A stretch of 64,000 nucleotides of DNA from Pseudoxanthomonas sp. (GCF_002863005.1 NZ_PKDG01000019.1:171835-235834), one strand, 5' to 3'; positions 17,216 to 25,536 are shown, counted from the stretch's first letter. The notes: generated from the sequence alone by a model not told the origin. Made by a program: numbers and translations.

Positions 17216-17731
17216 TTACTTGGCCAGCTCGGCCGCGTAGTCGGCTTCGGAGATGCCCAGCAGGCGGCAGGCTTCCTTCTGCTCGGCATTGAGGGCGGTG
17301 GCGTTGCCATCGGGCTTCTTCTTGCCCAGATCGCTCGGATTGGCGATGGCGGGCGCGGCGGTCACGAACGCCTTGAAGCGCTCCAGGCCGGCGGCATCGG
17401 AGCAGCTGGCACGGTGGTAGTCCTCGGTGGCGGGCGTGATCTTGCCGGCCTTGAGCGCGTCGCTGATCGCGCCATCGACGGCGGCATCGTGATCGGCCTT
17501 CACGCGTGCCTGCAGGGCGTTCTCGGCGTTGGTGGCGCGCGTCTGCAGCGTGTCGTAGTCGGCGCGCGGCACGTACCGGTCCAGGCTCGGCACCTTCTCC
17601 GTGTTGAGCGCGGTCGCGGTGTCGCGATCCTTCTTGAGCGAGTTGATGGCATTGGCCACGGCATCGTCGTCGGCCGAATCGGTCAGGCCGAGCGAGGCGA
17701 CGATGGCAGCGTTGAGCAGGGTGGAGCGCAT
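17216..17731 (-). CDS. Nested in-frame scaffold protein, Mu gpZ-like (171 aa)
   Basis: Internal start within the protease gene, producing only the scaffold half (MRSTLLNAAIVASLGLTDSA). A strong Shine-Dalgarno, AGAGGAA, lies 6 nt before the internal ATG, better than that of the full-length gene. In Mu, gpI and gpZ are produced exactly this way from overlapping frames. High scaffold to protease ratio would follow. Confidence 0.75.
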   Translation of the reverse strand: MRSTLLNAAIVASLGLTDSADDDAVANAINSLKKDRDTATALNTEKVPSLDRYVPRADYDTLQTRATNAENALQARVKADHDAAVDGAISDALKAGKITPATEDYHRASCSDAAGLERFKAFVTAAPAIANPSDLGKKKPDGNATALNAEQKEACRLLGISEADYAAELAK

Positions 17732-18199
17732 GGTGAGTTCCTCTTGGTTGAGCGCCTGCAGGTGCAGGTTCGGGGTGTTGGTCAGGCCGGCGGAGACCAG
17801 GCGCGCAATGCGCCCGGTCTTGGGGTCGTAGTCGAAGACGGGCGACAGGTAGCGGTATTCCTTGTTGGCCACCTGCTGCTCCCCGCGCGGCGTCCACTTC
17901 ACGCGGCCCCACAGCGCCCCGCCGCGCACCTCGATGCGCTCGATCCAGGCGGCGGCGGGGGCCTCTTCCCCGTTCGGGGCGCGGTGCTGGGTGGCGTGCT
18001 CCCAATCGATGGGCAGCTCGATGCCCCGCTGGCCGAAGCTACCCAGCACCAGCTCGTGGGCCTGCCCGTCGAAGATCCAGGAGCGCTTGTCGCGGCCGGT
18101 CACTCGGCCGGTGCCCGGATCGGGCGCAGGGATCAGCTCGACCTCGGCGGGAGCCTGGTCGAACGCGGACAGGTCGGTATTGAGGGCAAGGCGTCGCAT
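17216..18199 (-). CDS. Mu gpI-like head maturation protease with C-terminal scaffold (327 aa)
   Basis: Processes the scaffold and capsid during head maturation. Residues 1-150 (ALNTDLSAFDQAPAEVELIP; ELPIDWEHATQ; GVKWTP-like GRVKWTPRGEQQ; YRYLSPVFDY) match the Mu protease I family; the Ala/Asp/Lys-rich helical C-terminal half is scaffold. I use ATG 18199, where the family's N-terminus begins; an in-frame upstream ATG at 18337 would add 46 non-conserved residues and read through the 18236 palindrome. No good Shine-Dalgarno precedes 18199. Confidence 0.9.
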   Translation of the reverse strand: MRRLALNTDLSAFDQAPAEVELIPAPDPGTGRVTGRDKRSWIFDGQAHELVLGSFGQRGIELPIDWEHATQHRAPNGEEAPAAAWIERIEVRGGALWGRVKWTPRGEQQVANKEYRYLSPVFDYDPKTGRIARLVSAGLTNTPNLHLQALNQEELTMRSTLLNAAIVASLGLTDSADDDAVANAINSLKKDRDTATALNTEKVPSLDRYVPRADYDTLQTRATNAENALQARVKADHDAAVDGAISDALKAGKITPATEDYHRASCSDAAGLERFKAFVTAAPAIANPSDLGKKKPDGNATALNAEQKEACRLLGISEADYAAELAK

Positions 18200-18232
18200 C
18201 CCGGCCAGTGTCGGGACGCGCTTGCGAGGGTT

Positions 18233-18252
18233 GGGACTAACGCGCGTTAGTG
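18233..18252 (-). promoter_or_regulatory. Late-operon dyad, copy 2
   Basis: Same 20-mer as at 13424 and 26633; palindrome 18236-18251. It lies 37 nt upstream of the protease ATG in the gap between the gpG-like and protease genes, so it would start the capsid block transcript. If the dyad centre were at about -43, as for Mu Mor and C, the transcript would begin almost at the ATG. Confidence 0.65.
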
Positions 18253-18456
18253 GCGCGGGAGGGGTGGCCGGCTGCGTGGCGCGGCGGGGGTGAAAGTGCC
18301 CGGAATCGGGCCGGCTGTCCAGTCGCCACCCCAGCACCCGGTCCGGACGGCGTTTGAAAGGCGTTTAAATCCGCCTGCGCGGCCCGACGGGGGGGCGCGT
18401 CGGACGGTGGGCGCCCCCCGGGGGGCTGCACGGGCCTCTCAGGGCGTTCTACGGGG
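18253..18456. other. Non-coding gap between gpG-like gene and protease
   Basis: About 200 bp without a supported gene. It contains a 14-bp perfect GC palindrome (G, six C, six G, C at 18413-18426), a CGGGG/CCCCG hairpin around the gpG stop, and a short less GC-rich tract (18355-18372, GTTTGAAAGGCGTTTAAA). In Pseudomonas B3/D3112-like phages the equivalent gap is where anti-CRISPR genes are inserted; I see no convincing small gene here on either strand. Confidence 0.6.
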
Positions 18457-18966
18457 TCACCCCGAAACGCCCGCCGCATCGCCCAGTTCCAGCCAGGCGA
18501 TGGCCAGGCGGTCGATGCCCTCGCCATCGGCCTGGCTCAGTCCCATGAACGGGCGGGCCGGCAGGCCCGGATGGTTCACCTTGCCGCGCGGACCGGGTCC
18601 GCCTGGCCAGGTCAGCGCCTTCTTGTCCTTGGGCTTGATCGTGTACGGCTTGGTGCCCTCCTGGTGCCAGCGGGCCTGCCTGGCGTGCGCCGACAGCTCG
18701 ACCCAGTCGGCGCCGGAGCTGGGCGAGATGTCGTCGCGCATGCGCCGCGTGTCGCTGAGCGGGGTGCGTCCGCTGCCATCGGCCAGCGGCACCCAGGCAA
18801 TCCCGTCCGGTCCGGTGCCGGTATCGAAGCGACCCTGGGTGCTTTCCAGCAGCAGCTCGCCCACGTCGGCCATCAGCGGCGCCAGGCTCAGCCCGCGCTC
18901 GATCAGCTTGCCGAACCACCGCTGTACCTGGGCGTCATCAACCGCAATGATCAGGGTGTCGGTCAT
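18457..18966 (-). CDS. Virion morphogenesis protein, Mu gpG-like (169 aa)
   Basis: Belongs to the phage virion morphogenesis family (Mu gpG, P2 gpS-like tail completion). Visible signature: VQRWFGKLIERGLSLAPLMADVGELLLEST with FDTGTGPDGIAWVPLADG. In Mu-like phages it links head and tail. It is separated by 143 bp from the upstream head gene, a gap in which I see no gene. Confidence 0.9.
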   Translation of the reverse strand: MTDTLIIAVDDAQVQRWFGKLIERGLSLAPLMADVGELLLESTQGRFDTGTGPDGIAWVPLADGSGRTPLSDTRRMRDDISPSSGADWVELSAHARQARWHQEGTKPYTIKPKDKKALTWPGGPGPRGKVNHPGLPARPFMGLSQADGEGIDRLAIAWLELGDAAGVSG

Positions 18967-19109
18967 GGTAGATTCTCCGTCACGGGCCAGGGACTTCGCC
19001 GCCCCTGGTGTCGCGGCTCACGCCGCCATCCTTCCACGGGCTGGGCCAACACCCGACAACCCGCAGGAAGCGCCGCAGAACGTGTTGGCGTGTCTGTAGG
19101 CAAAGGCTG

Positions 19110-20306
19110 TCATTCGGTGGGCCTGCCCCACACCAGCAACCCTTGGCGCGAGCGCGGCTGCGGCCGAGCGCCACGGAAGAAGTCGAACGAACCCCACACG
19201 CCACCAGGCAACACCTCGGCCACCAGCGTCAGCGCCTTGCCGTCATCGGCCTGGACCACCTTCACGTAGTAGCGGCGCACGCCGACCTTGCCGGCCTCGT
19301 TGCGCGCGAAGTTCGCCCAGATCTCGAAAGGCCGTTCGATGACCTCGCGCAGCAGCGGCAGATAGCGTTCACGACCATCCAGACGCTTGGGGTTCTCCAG
19401 CCAGTGGTTGACGACCTGGTCGGTGAGCATCACCTCCGCGCCCGACGGATCGCGCAGCATCGTGGTCTTGCCATACAGCGTGGACCACGCCTGGCGCAGC
19501 TGCTCGGGATCGCGAATGGCCGCGTCGAAGGGTGTGGCCACGGTGGCGTCCACCGGCACGCGCGCGGGGCGTCCGAAGTCCAGGTGCGAGCGCGCGGGCA
19601 GTTCGGTCCAGCGAGCGTTGGCCAAGTGCGCCTGGGAAGCATCGGCGATCTGTTCGCCCTGGTCGGCGACGCCCACGTTGTAGCGCCACTCCACCGGAGG
19701 ATCTCCCTCGATCTCGCTCGGCGCCTGATCGGGGCGCTTGCCGTCCGCACGCAGTCGCGCAGCGGACACGCCCACCACAGTGCAGCGGCAGCCCCACCCG
19801 TTGGGCGGATAGTGCGTGCGCCACCACGGATCATTGGTGGCGATCACCAAGCCATCCCATGCCTTGTGTGCCTCGCGCGGATTGCGGACCGTGTTGTGCT
19901 TGTAGCGCAGGTACGGGAAGCGTTTGAGCGTCTCCCAGCGTCCGGCCTGGTACGCGACGCGCAAGTTCGTGTGGTAGATCACCGACGTGCGCCAGGCGCG
20001 GCCGGCCTCGCTGCCTTCACCCGTCCATCCCGTCCAGCCGTTGCGCTTGACGATGTCATCGAAGCGCTTGCGGAAGTCGGCCAGCGTCTCGCCCTTGCTG
20101 ATCGCCGCATCCACGGCCTCGCGCAGATCCGACAGCAGCGCATCGCGCGTGGCGCCGGCCACCACGAAGGCGCGCGCATGCTGACCCTGCCACAGGTCAT
20201 CCCACCGACGTGTCGGCAGGTTCACCTTCTGCCGGAAGTAGCGCTCTGCCTCGGGAAAGCTGCCGAAGCGGCCGCGGATCTCAGGCACGGCTATCTTCCA
20301 GGGCAT
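19110..20306 (-). CDS. Mu F-like minor head protein (398 aa)
   Basis: Minor capsid protein of the Mu gpF / SPP1 gp7 family, acting with the portal in procapsid assembly. Key stretches are FRQKVNLPTRRWDDLWQGQH at the N-terminus, RTSVIYHTNLRVAYQAGRWE, and the zinc-like NGWGCRC near residue 180, all typical. It overlaps the portal gene by 26 nt. Confidence 0.93.
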   Translation of the reverse strand: MPWKIAVPEIRGRFGSFPEAERYFRQKVNLPTRRWDDLWQGQHARAFVVAGATRDALLSDLREAVDAAISKGETLADFRKRFDDIVKRNGWTGWTGEGSEAGRAWRTSVIYHTNLRVAYQAGRWETLKRFPYLRYKHNTVRNPREAHKAWDGLVIATNDPWWRTHYPPNGWGCRCTVVGVSAARLRADGKRPDQAPSEIEGDPPVEWRYNVGVADQGEQIADASQAHLANARWTELPARSHLDFGRPARVPVDATVATPFDAAIRDPEQLRQAWSTLYGKTTMLRDPSGAEVMLTDQVVNHWLENPKRLDGRERYLPLLREVIERPFEIWANFARNEAGKVGVRRYYVKVVQADDGKALTLVAEVLPGGVWGSFDFFRGARPQPRSRQGLLVWGRPTE

Positions 20307-21852
20307 CGAACATGCCGGCGACGCCCGCCACCGCCAGCGCGTGCTGCATCACTCCGGCGAAACGATCACCGTCCATGCTGGCCAGCAGCGGCAGCAATCC
20401 ATCGCGCACGGCTTCCAGCGAGTCCGCCGTATCGACCAGTTGCCGGATCTGCTCCACCCACTCCTGTACGACCGGATCGGCACTCTCGCCCAGCAACGCG
20501 GCGAGCTGGTCCTCGCGGTCGGCCATGTTGCGCTCGCGATTCTCGGCGCGCTCGGTGGTCTCTGCAGGCGTGGCCACCGGCGGCGGCGTGGCGGCAGGCG
20601 CACGCAGCAACTTCACGTCCTTGCCGGTGGCAGGGTCGGGCAAGCCCAGCTTGTCGCGGATCACCGACTGCTCGACCTCCAATCCCATCGGCACCAGCTT
20701 CTCCAGGGAGTCGACCAGCAGCTTCGTATCCTCCGGTTCCGGCACCGGCACACGCAGGATCGGATACCGCCCTGGTCCGAAGTTGAGGTCCACGAATGGG
20801 CGCACCAGGTCGCGGTTGAGCGTGTTCTCCAACGCCTTCGCATCGGCCTTGAGCAGATCGAGGCGGACATCGTTGTGCACCTTGGCCTGGCTCAGCGATG
20901 CGCCGTCGTCGGCCGTCATCGTCTGGCCGAGCACGCCCTTGCTGACCTGCTTGTCCCACCACGTGGCCAGCTTCTCGAAGAAGTCCGATGCGCCCGTGGT
21001 GTTGGGCGCGGCCTCGAAGGTGATCTTCGTGGTTTCGTGGATCACGGCCGCTGCATCGCTGCCCAGGTTCGCCACGGCCGCCATCAGCCGCGCGATGTCC
21101 TCCTCTTTGGCGCCGTTGCCGTAGGTGCCCACGCGCATCGGCAGACCGAAGATATCCGCGAAGGCCATCCAGTCCTTCCAGGTCCACGCCTTGCACATGT
21201 AGCCGACGGCCGCCAGGCGCGCCAAGCCACCACGCACTGGCAAGCCGCTGCGCAGCTTTGGCAGGTGCACGATGAACTTGTAGGGCGCCAGCGCGATGCC
21301 GTTGGCAGGGTCGGCTTCATCGAGCAACCGCAGCTGCCGGCCGGTGGCCTGGTCGAAGCGGAAGAAGCGAGGATCACGATGCTCCAGCCTGCCAGGCTTC
21401 CACACCTTGCCCGTGCGGTCCCAGATGATCTCGGCCACGGAGTAGCCCTTGCCCAGGGCATCGGTCAGGTCGAACACCATTTCGCCGAAGTCCGGCATCG
21501 CGATGACTTCGCGCACGGCGTCGGCGATCTTCACGTCCTGGGCGTCGTCGGACAGCGCGTCGACCTGGATGTCCAGGCCGGAGAGGGCCAGCTTGCGCGT
21601 GCCCAGCACCGAGGCGTAGTGCAGATCGCGCTCTTCCATTTCCTCGGCGAGCGTGAGGTAGTCATAGGCGTTGCCGGCGGCGGCGCCTTCCAGGATCGCG
21701 GCCAGGCGAGGAGGCGTCAGGCCAGCGGCCACACCCGTGTGCCACACCTGACGAATGCCCGCCATGCCGCCTGCGGAGATCTCACGATCCAGCACCTCGT
21801 ACTGGATCGGCTCACCGTCCGGGCCCAGGATCTTCGACTTCACTGTGGCCAT
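20281..21852 (-). CDS. Portal protein, DUF935 / Mu gp29-like (523 aa)
   Basis: Dodecameric gate for DNA packaging. The family features are visible: EMEERDLHYASVLGTRKLALSGL, DALGKGYSVAEIIWDRTGK, FIVHLPKLRSGLPVRGGLAR and the stem-region DKQVSKGVLGQTMTAD. The length is usual for Mu gp29 relatives. Start overlaps the terminase stop (TAATG). Confidence 0.95.
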   Translation of the reverse strand: MATVKSKILGPDGEPIQYEVLDREISAGGMAGIRQVWHTGVAAGLTPPRLAAILEGAAAGNAYDYLTLAEEMEERDLHYASVLGTRKLALSGLDIQVDALSDDAQDVKIADAVREVIAMPDFGEMVFDLTDALGKGYSVAEIIWDRTGKVWKPGRLEHRDPRFFRFDQATGRQLRLLDEADPANGIALAPYKFIVHLPKLRSGLPVRGGLARLAAVGYMCKAWTWKDWMAFADIFGLPMRVGTYGNGAKEEDIARLMAAVANLGSDAAAVIHETTKITFEAAPNTTGASDFFEKLATWWDKQVSKGVLGQTMTADDGASLSQAKVHNDVRLDLLKADAKALENTLNRDLVRPFVDLNFGPGRYPILRVPVPEPEDTKLLVDSLEKLVPMGLEVEQSVIRDKLGLPDPATGKDVKLLRAPAATPPPVATPAETTERAENRERNMADREDQLAALLGESADPVVQEWVEQIRQLVDTADSLEAVRDGLLPLLASMDGDRFAGVMQHALAVAGVAGMFDALEDSRA

Positions 21853-23495
21853 TACCAGATGCCCTCTTTGTTGCGCCAGCCGGCGCCGCGCGTGATCGCG
21901 CCGCTGCGGCCGTTGTTGGTGGGAATGATGCGGCGGTAGTCGATCACCTCGATGTCCTGCCGGCTCGCGTAGTGCATCAGCGCGATGGCGATGCCGGCGT
22001 CACCGTGACGCTGGCCACCGTCCTTACCGGTGCTGCGCTCGGGAACGCGCGCGACGCCCTTGATGACCTTGATGGAGCGAAGGTCGGTCAGCACGTCCTT
22101 GTCGCGGGGAATGGCGATGGTGTCGTCTTCGAATGCCTTCTTGAGCGGAGGCATGTGTTCGCGATACCAGGTCTCGCTGGCCATCACCAGCTCGATGCGG
22201 TTGTAGCCGAACTCCTGCGCCAGGAACTCCGACACCGCATGGCCGTTACCGCGCCCGTCGACCGCACCCTTGCGGAAACGGGGAAGGCGGGAGATCAGGA
22301 ACTTCGCGATCTGTTCCTGTTGCCGGTGCGGCATGTTGCGCAGCTCCAGCAGGAACGGCACACGGCGGCGTAGTCCCTGGTCTACCTGGGACGGCACCAT
22401 GACCGTCAAGTCGCCAGTGCGACCGAAGTCCTGGCCGTAGAAGCTATCGAGGTCGCTATCCAGCGCCTCCAGCAGGGGTGCCACTTCCAGGTCCAGCCAC
22501 TCCTGGATGACGGCATGGCGTTCGGCATCAGGCCGCTGTTCGAAGCCCTTGGGAGCGGTATAGCGCAGCACAGGGGCCGCGAACATCCGCGCCTCGACCA
22601 GTGCGGACGACAACCAGGCGCCCGTGCCCTGCGAAGGCACCACGTCCAGCTCTTCCTCCGCTGCCGATCCGTAGAACGCGTAGACATCCGCCACCCACTT
22701 CACCTGGGCGGCTTCGTCCCACGGCACGCCTTTGCGCATGCAGACGCGACCGAACAGGCCCTGCTCGACGGCTTCCTTGAAGGTGATCCGATGCACGCTG
22801 CCCTTGCGGTTGCCGGCCCGGATCTCGTTCACCAGCTCGTTGAACGGGTTCTGGTCCCCGTCGTGGGTGCTGATCACACGCACCTTGCCACCCCAGATCA
22901 GCAGCGCCAGCGCCGCCTTGAGCAATTCATCCAGCGCGCCGTGGAAGGCCGCCTCATCGATCACCACCACGCCCTGCTTGCCGCGCAGGTTGGCCGGACG
23001 GGAGGACAGCGCCACGATGCGGAAGCCGCTGGCGAAGCGGATGGTGTAGGTCTTGATCGCCTTCTCGTCGTCGCCGTCCTTGAAGACCTCCTGGCCTTCT
23101 TCCACTTCCTCGGCGATCTCGTTGAACACGCGCGCCCACATGGCGCAGGCCTCGATGTACTCGATGGCCATGTCCATGTTGTAGCCGATGTAGTAGACGT
23201 TCATCCCGCCTGCCTGGCGGGACTTGGACGCGATCAGCACGTTGTCGGCAGCTTCGGCCCAGGTCAGGCCAACGCGTCGGCTCTTTTCGGCCACCTTGAG
23301 GTCGCTGTCATCGGCGATCCAGTCCTGCTGGTATTTGAGCAGGACTGCATCGATCTCGGCGTTGACCTGCAATGCCAGCGACGCCGGCAACTCCTGTTCC
23401 AGAAGATCGGGCGTCTTCGTTACTGCATCAGCCAGCGCAGTGCGCGACGGTGTGCCCGCGATCGCGCGCTTGGGCTTGGGCTTTTCGACAACCAT
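21852..23495 (-). CDS. Terminase large subunit, Mu gp28-like (547 aa)
   Basis: Packaging motor and nuclease. The ATPase half has KSRRVGLTW (residues 71-79, variant Walker A) and VVVIDEAAF (177-184, Walker B). The RNase H-like nuclease half has the acidic motif QDFGRTGDL at about 353-361 and a C-terminal HGDAGIAIALMHY with its metal-binding Asp. In Mu-like phages this enzyme packages headfuls starting from host DNA at the prophage edge. It follows the small terminase-like gene by 11 nt. Confidence 0.95.
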   Translation of the reverse strand: MVVEKPKPKRAIAGTPSRTALADAVTKTPDLLEQELPASLALQVNAEIDAVLLKYQQDWIADDSDLKVAEKSRRVGLTWAEAADNVLIASKSRQAGGMNVYYIGYNMDMAIEYIEACAMWARVFNEIAEEVEEGQEVFKDGDDEKAIKTYTIRFASGFRIVALSSRPANLRGKQGVVVIDEAAFHGALDELLKAALALLIWGGKVRVISTHDGDQNPFNELVNEIRAGNRKGSVHRITFKEAVEQGLFGRVCMRKGVPWDEAAQVKWVADVYAFYGSAAEEELDVVPSQGTGAWLSSALVEARMFAAPVLRYTAPKGFEQRPDAERHAVIQEWLDLEVAPLLEALDSDLDSFYGQDFGRTGDLTVMVPSQVDQGLRRRVPFLLELRNMPHRQQEQIAKFLISRLPRFRKGAVDGRGNGHAVSEFLAQEFGYNRIELVMASETWYREHMPPLKKAFEDDTIAIPRDKDVLTDLRSIKVIKGVARVPERSTGKDGGQRHGDAGIAIALMHYASRQDIEVIDYRRIIPTNNGRSGAITRGAGWRNKEGIW

Positions 23496-23506
23496 GCGGA
23501 CCTCCG

Positions 23507-24079
23507 TCAGCCGATGCCGAGGATCTTCTTGCGGAAGTCAGCCGCAGACTCGGCCGACAAGCCGCCTGACTTGACCACCTTGTCCAGGGCGCTCTGCTGC
23601 TCACGCAGCAGCGCCTGCCGGGCTTCTTCGGCCACGGCCTTGCGCACGTTCACGTCCACGCGCTTGGTGTCGATAGCGTCCTTGGCGGCACGGGCGAGCT
23701 TGCGTGCGGTCTCCACGTCCACGCCATCGGGCGATTCCTGCTTGCGCAACGCCACGTCGGTGACCAGCGTCATCACGGCATTGGTCAGCAGCGTGCTGGC
23801 CTTCTCGCCCAGGCTGTCGCCGAACTCACCCACCAGCGCTTGCGATGCGCGGTCGATGTCGCGCATGCGTGAGGTCAGCTCGGCGAAGCCGGCGCTGTAG
23901 CGATGCAGCGCGGAGCGAGACACCTCGGCTGCCGGCTCGCCGGGGAAGCGCGCCTCCAGATCCTGGATCATCTCCGACAGCGTCAGCCGGTCCTCGCGCA
24001 TCAGGCGCTCGATGTAGGCTTTCTGCTCGGGAGGCAGCCGACTGATCGAGGACTTGGCGCGGCGCTTGCTGGTGGCCAT
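23507..24079 (-). CDS. Mu gp27-like protein, DUF3486 (190 aa), probable small terminase role
   Basis: N-terminal basic segment (MATSKRRAKSSISRLP) and helix-turn-helix-like region (LTLSEMIQDLEARFPG, then VSRSALHRYSAGF) followed by a long helical domain. This matches DUF3486 proteins encoded just before the large terminase in Mu-like phages and presumed to recognise the packaging site. TAATG overlap with the upstream gene. Confidence 0.9.
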   Translation of the reverse strand: MATSKRRAKSSISRLPPEQKAYIERLMREDRLTLSEMIQDLEARFPGEPAAEVSRSALHRYSAGFAELTSRMRDIDRASQALVGEFGDSLGEKASTLLTNAVMTLVTDVALRKQESPDGVDVETARKLARAAKDAIDTKRVDVNVRKAVAEEARQALLREQQSALDKVVKSGGLSAESAADFRKKILGIG

Positions 24080-24384
24080 TACTTCGGGCTCGGGCGGCTC
24101 ACGCCAGGCACAACAGTCGCGCCATTCACCACATCGAAACCGCGCGCCGCCAGATCCGCCACCAGCACGCCCGGCACGTGTTCGCTCAGCCGCAGCAGGC
24201 CCTGCTCGCACAGCCAGTGCAGATCCGTGTTCACGTCATCCCGGCTACTCACGATGCCCAGGCCGTAGAGGCCGCTGTGCAGGATGGAGCTGTTGGTGCG
24301 GTAGCCGTTGGTCTCGCTCAGCAGCCGGAGCAACACCAGGCGCCGGTCCTCTCGCAGACGGTCGGCAAAGGTCTTGTTGTTCAT
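24079..24384 (-). CDS. Mu gp26-like winged-helix protein, VpaChn25_0724 family (101 aa)
   Basis: Small protein with a winged-helix look: DRRLVLLRLLSETNGYRTNSS, then DDVNTDLHWLCEQGLL and a wing ending LAARGFDVVNGATVVPG. This family sits between DUF2730 and DUF3486 genes in Mu-like phages. Probably DNA-binding, role in packaging or late regulation unknown. Start and stop overlap neighbours. Confidence 0.85.
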   Translation of the reverse strand: MNNKTFADRLREDRRLVLLRLLSETNGYRTNSSILHSGLYGLGIVSSRDDVNTDLHWLCEQGLLRLSEHVPGVLVADLAARGFDVVNGATVVPGVSRPSPK

Positions 24385-24641
24385 CAATCGTTCTCCAGCA
24401 AGTGTTCCTGCACGGTTTGCATCAGGCGGTTGGTGGTCTGGATCTGCCCCTCGATGGACGACAGGCGTTCGTAGATGGCGCGGGTCTCGGCATGCGTGAG
24501 GTTCTGCTCCTGGTAGACCTCCAGGCGGGTCACGCGCGCGACCAGGCCCACATGCCGCCACCACAGCAGGAAGCCCAAGCCCAGGTTGACCAGGCACACC
24601 AGCAGCACCAGCACCAGCAATCCCACGATCAGGTCGCTCAT
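24384..24641 (-). CDS. DUF2730 membrane protein, Mu gp25-like (85 aa)
   Basis: One long N-terminal transmembrane segment (DLIVGLLVLVLLVCLVNLG, residues 3-21) followed by a coiled coil. It starts at an ATGA overlap with the zinc-finger gene. The family is constant in Mu-like phages next to the lysis genes; it may assist lysis. Confidence 0.85.
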   Translation of the reverse strand: MSDLIVGLLVLVLLVCLVNLGLGFLLWWRHVGLVARVTRLEVYQEQNLTHAETRAIYERLSSIEGQIQTTNRLMQTVQEHLLEND

Positions 24642-24859
24642 CGGCGCTCCACGTCGGCAGCGCAACGCACGCAGCGCTTGGTGTGAGGCATTGCTTCGAG
24701 CCGCGCGGGCGGAATGATCTCCGCGCAGTCGAGGCAGTTGATCTCGTCGCTGCGGCGGTGCCACGCATCGGGCGGCGCCTGGTGGCGCGCCCTTGTTTGC
24801 TGGAACTGTTCCATTGCCCGTTCGTCGTCCATCACGACCTTGTCCGCTGCATCAATCAC
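24638..24859 (-). CDS. TraR/DksA-type zinc-finger protein (73 aa)
   Basis: Short DksA/TraR homologue: helical N-terminus (MIDAADKVVMDDERAMEQF) and a C4 zinc finger CLDC...CVRC (16 residues between pairs). TraR-like proteins bind the secondary channel of host RNA polymerase and mimic DksA plus ppGpp. Placed in the late operon right after the spanins, it could bias host transcription late in infection. Confidence 0.88.
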   Translation of the reverse strand: MIDAADKVVMDDERAMEQFQQTRARHQAPPDAWHRRSDEINCLDCAEIIPPARLEAMPHTKRCVRCAADVERR

Positions 24860-25250
24860 TCGGGCAATCCTTCGCCTGCACGCCTGCGGCCTTCACGGCC
24901 TGGCAGTACCAGCGCCAGGCCGTGGCCTCCCACTCGGTCACCGCCTGATCCAGACGGGACTTGGCGCTCCTGCAGTCCTGGTACTGCGCCGCTTCCTGGT
25001 CGTGCTGCTGCAGGATCGGGATCGGCCGGGCTTCGGCCAGCGTCGGAAGCGGCGGGCACGGCTGGCGAAGGTTCGCCGGAATGCTCGGCGGCGGCGGGGG
25101 TGGCAGAGGCCCTGCCGGAATTGGCTTGGTTCCAGTGGCGCACGAAGTCAGGGCCAAGATCGATGCCAGCCCAACCAGGATGTGCAGCGCGCAGCGCATC
25201 GAGCGCAGCCGCCTGTGCGCGTACCAGCTGGCGTAGGTCTTCCCGGTCAT
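24852..25250 (-). CDS. Outer-membrane spanin Rz1-like lipoprotein (132 aa)
   Basis: Contained within the Rz gene in another frame. A signal segment (LHILVGLASILALTSC) ends in a lipobox with Cys at about residue 37, and a proline-rich stretch (PPPPPPSIP) follows, the hallmark of Rz1. I choose ATG 25250, preceded by GGGAGGGAAG; an internal ATG at 25199 would give a shorter, more canonical signal peptide. It is longer than lambda Rz1. Works with Rz to fuse inner and outer membranes. Confidence 0.8.
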   Translation of the reverse strand: MTGKTYASWYAHRRLRSMRCALHILVGLASILALTSCATGTKPIPAGPLPPPPPPSIPANLRQPCPPLPTLAEARPIPILQQHDQEAAQYQDCRSAKSRLDQAVTEWEATAWRWYCQAVKAAGVQAKDCPSD

Positions 25251-25536
25251 CTTCCCTCCCTTGCGATATCTCGCCCAGGCGTTGCGTCGCCTGGCGTAGT
25301 TGAGCCATCTGCGTGACGCTTTCCGCGCGGCCGGCCTGCGCCGCGTCCTGCCACGCCTTGGCGTCCATGCGCAGCTGTGCGTTTTCTTCAATGGCGGCCT
25401 GGCCTTCTTTCCACTTCCAGACCAGGCCGCCACTGACGACGGCACCCACCACGAACGCAACGAGCAGCGCCCAGCCGAACGCCGGCAGCAGGCCGGCGCC
25501 TTTCACCGCGACCAGGTCATCGAGCTTCAGCCGCAT
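24856..25536 (-). CDS. Inner-membrane spanin Rz-like (226 aa)
   Basis: N-terminal transmembrane anchor (FGWALLVAFVVGAVVSGGLVW, near residues 17-37) followed by a periplasmic coiled coil (EENAQLRMDAKAWQDAAQ). Partner of the embedded Rz1. Start ATG 25536 has GGGGA upstream; ATG 25554 is an alternative. The last half overlaps the Rz1 frame, so its composition there is constrained (Pro/Gly/Arg-rich). Confidence 0.78.
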   Translation of the reverse strand: MRLKLDDLVAVKGAGLLPAFGWALLVAFVVGAVVSGGLVWKWKEGQAAIEENAQLRMDAKAWQDAAQAGRAESVTQMAQLRQATQRLGEISQGREDDREDLRQLVRAQAAALDALRAAHPGWAGIDLGPDFVRHWNQANSGRASATPAAAEHSGEPSPAVPAASDAGRSPADPDPAAARPGSGAVPGLQERQVPSGSGGDRVGGHGLALVLPGREGRRRAGEGLPE

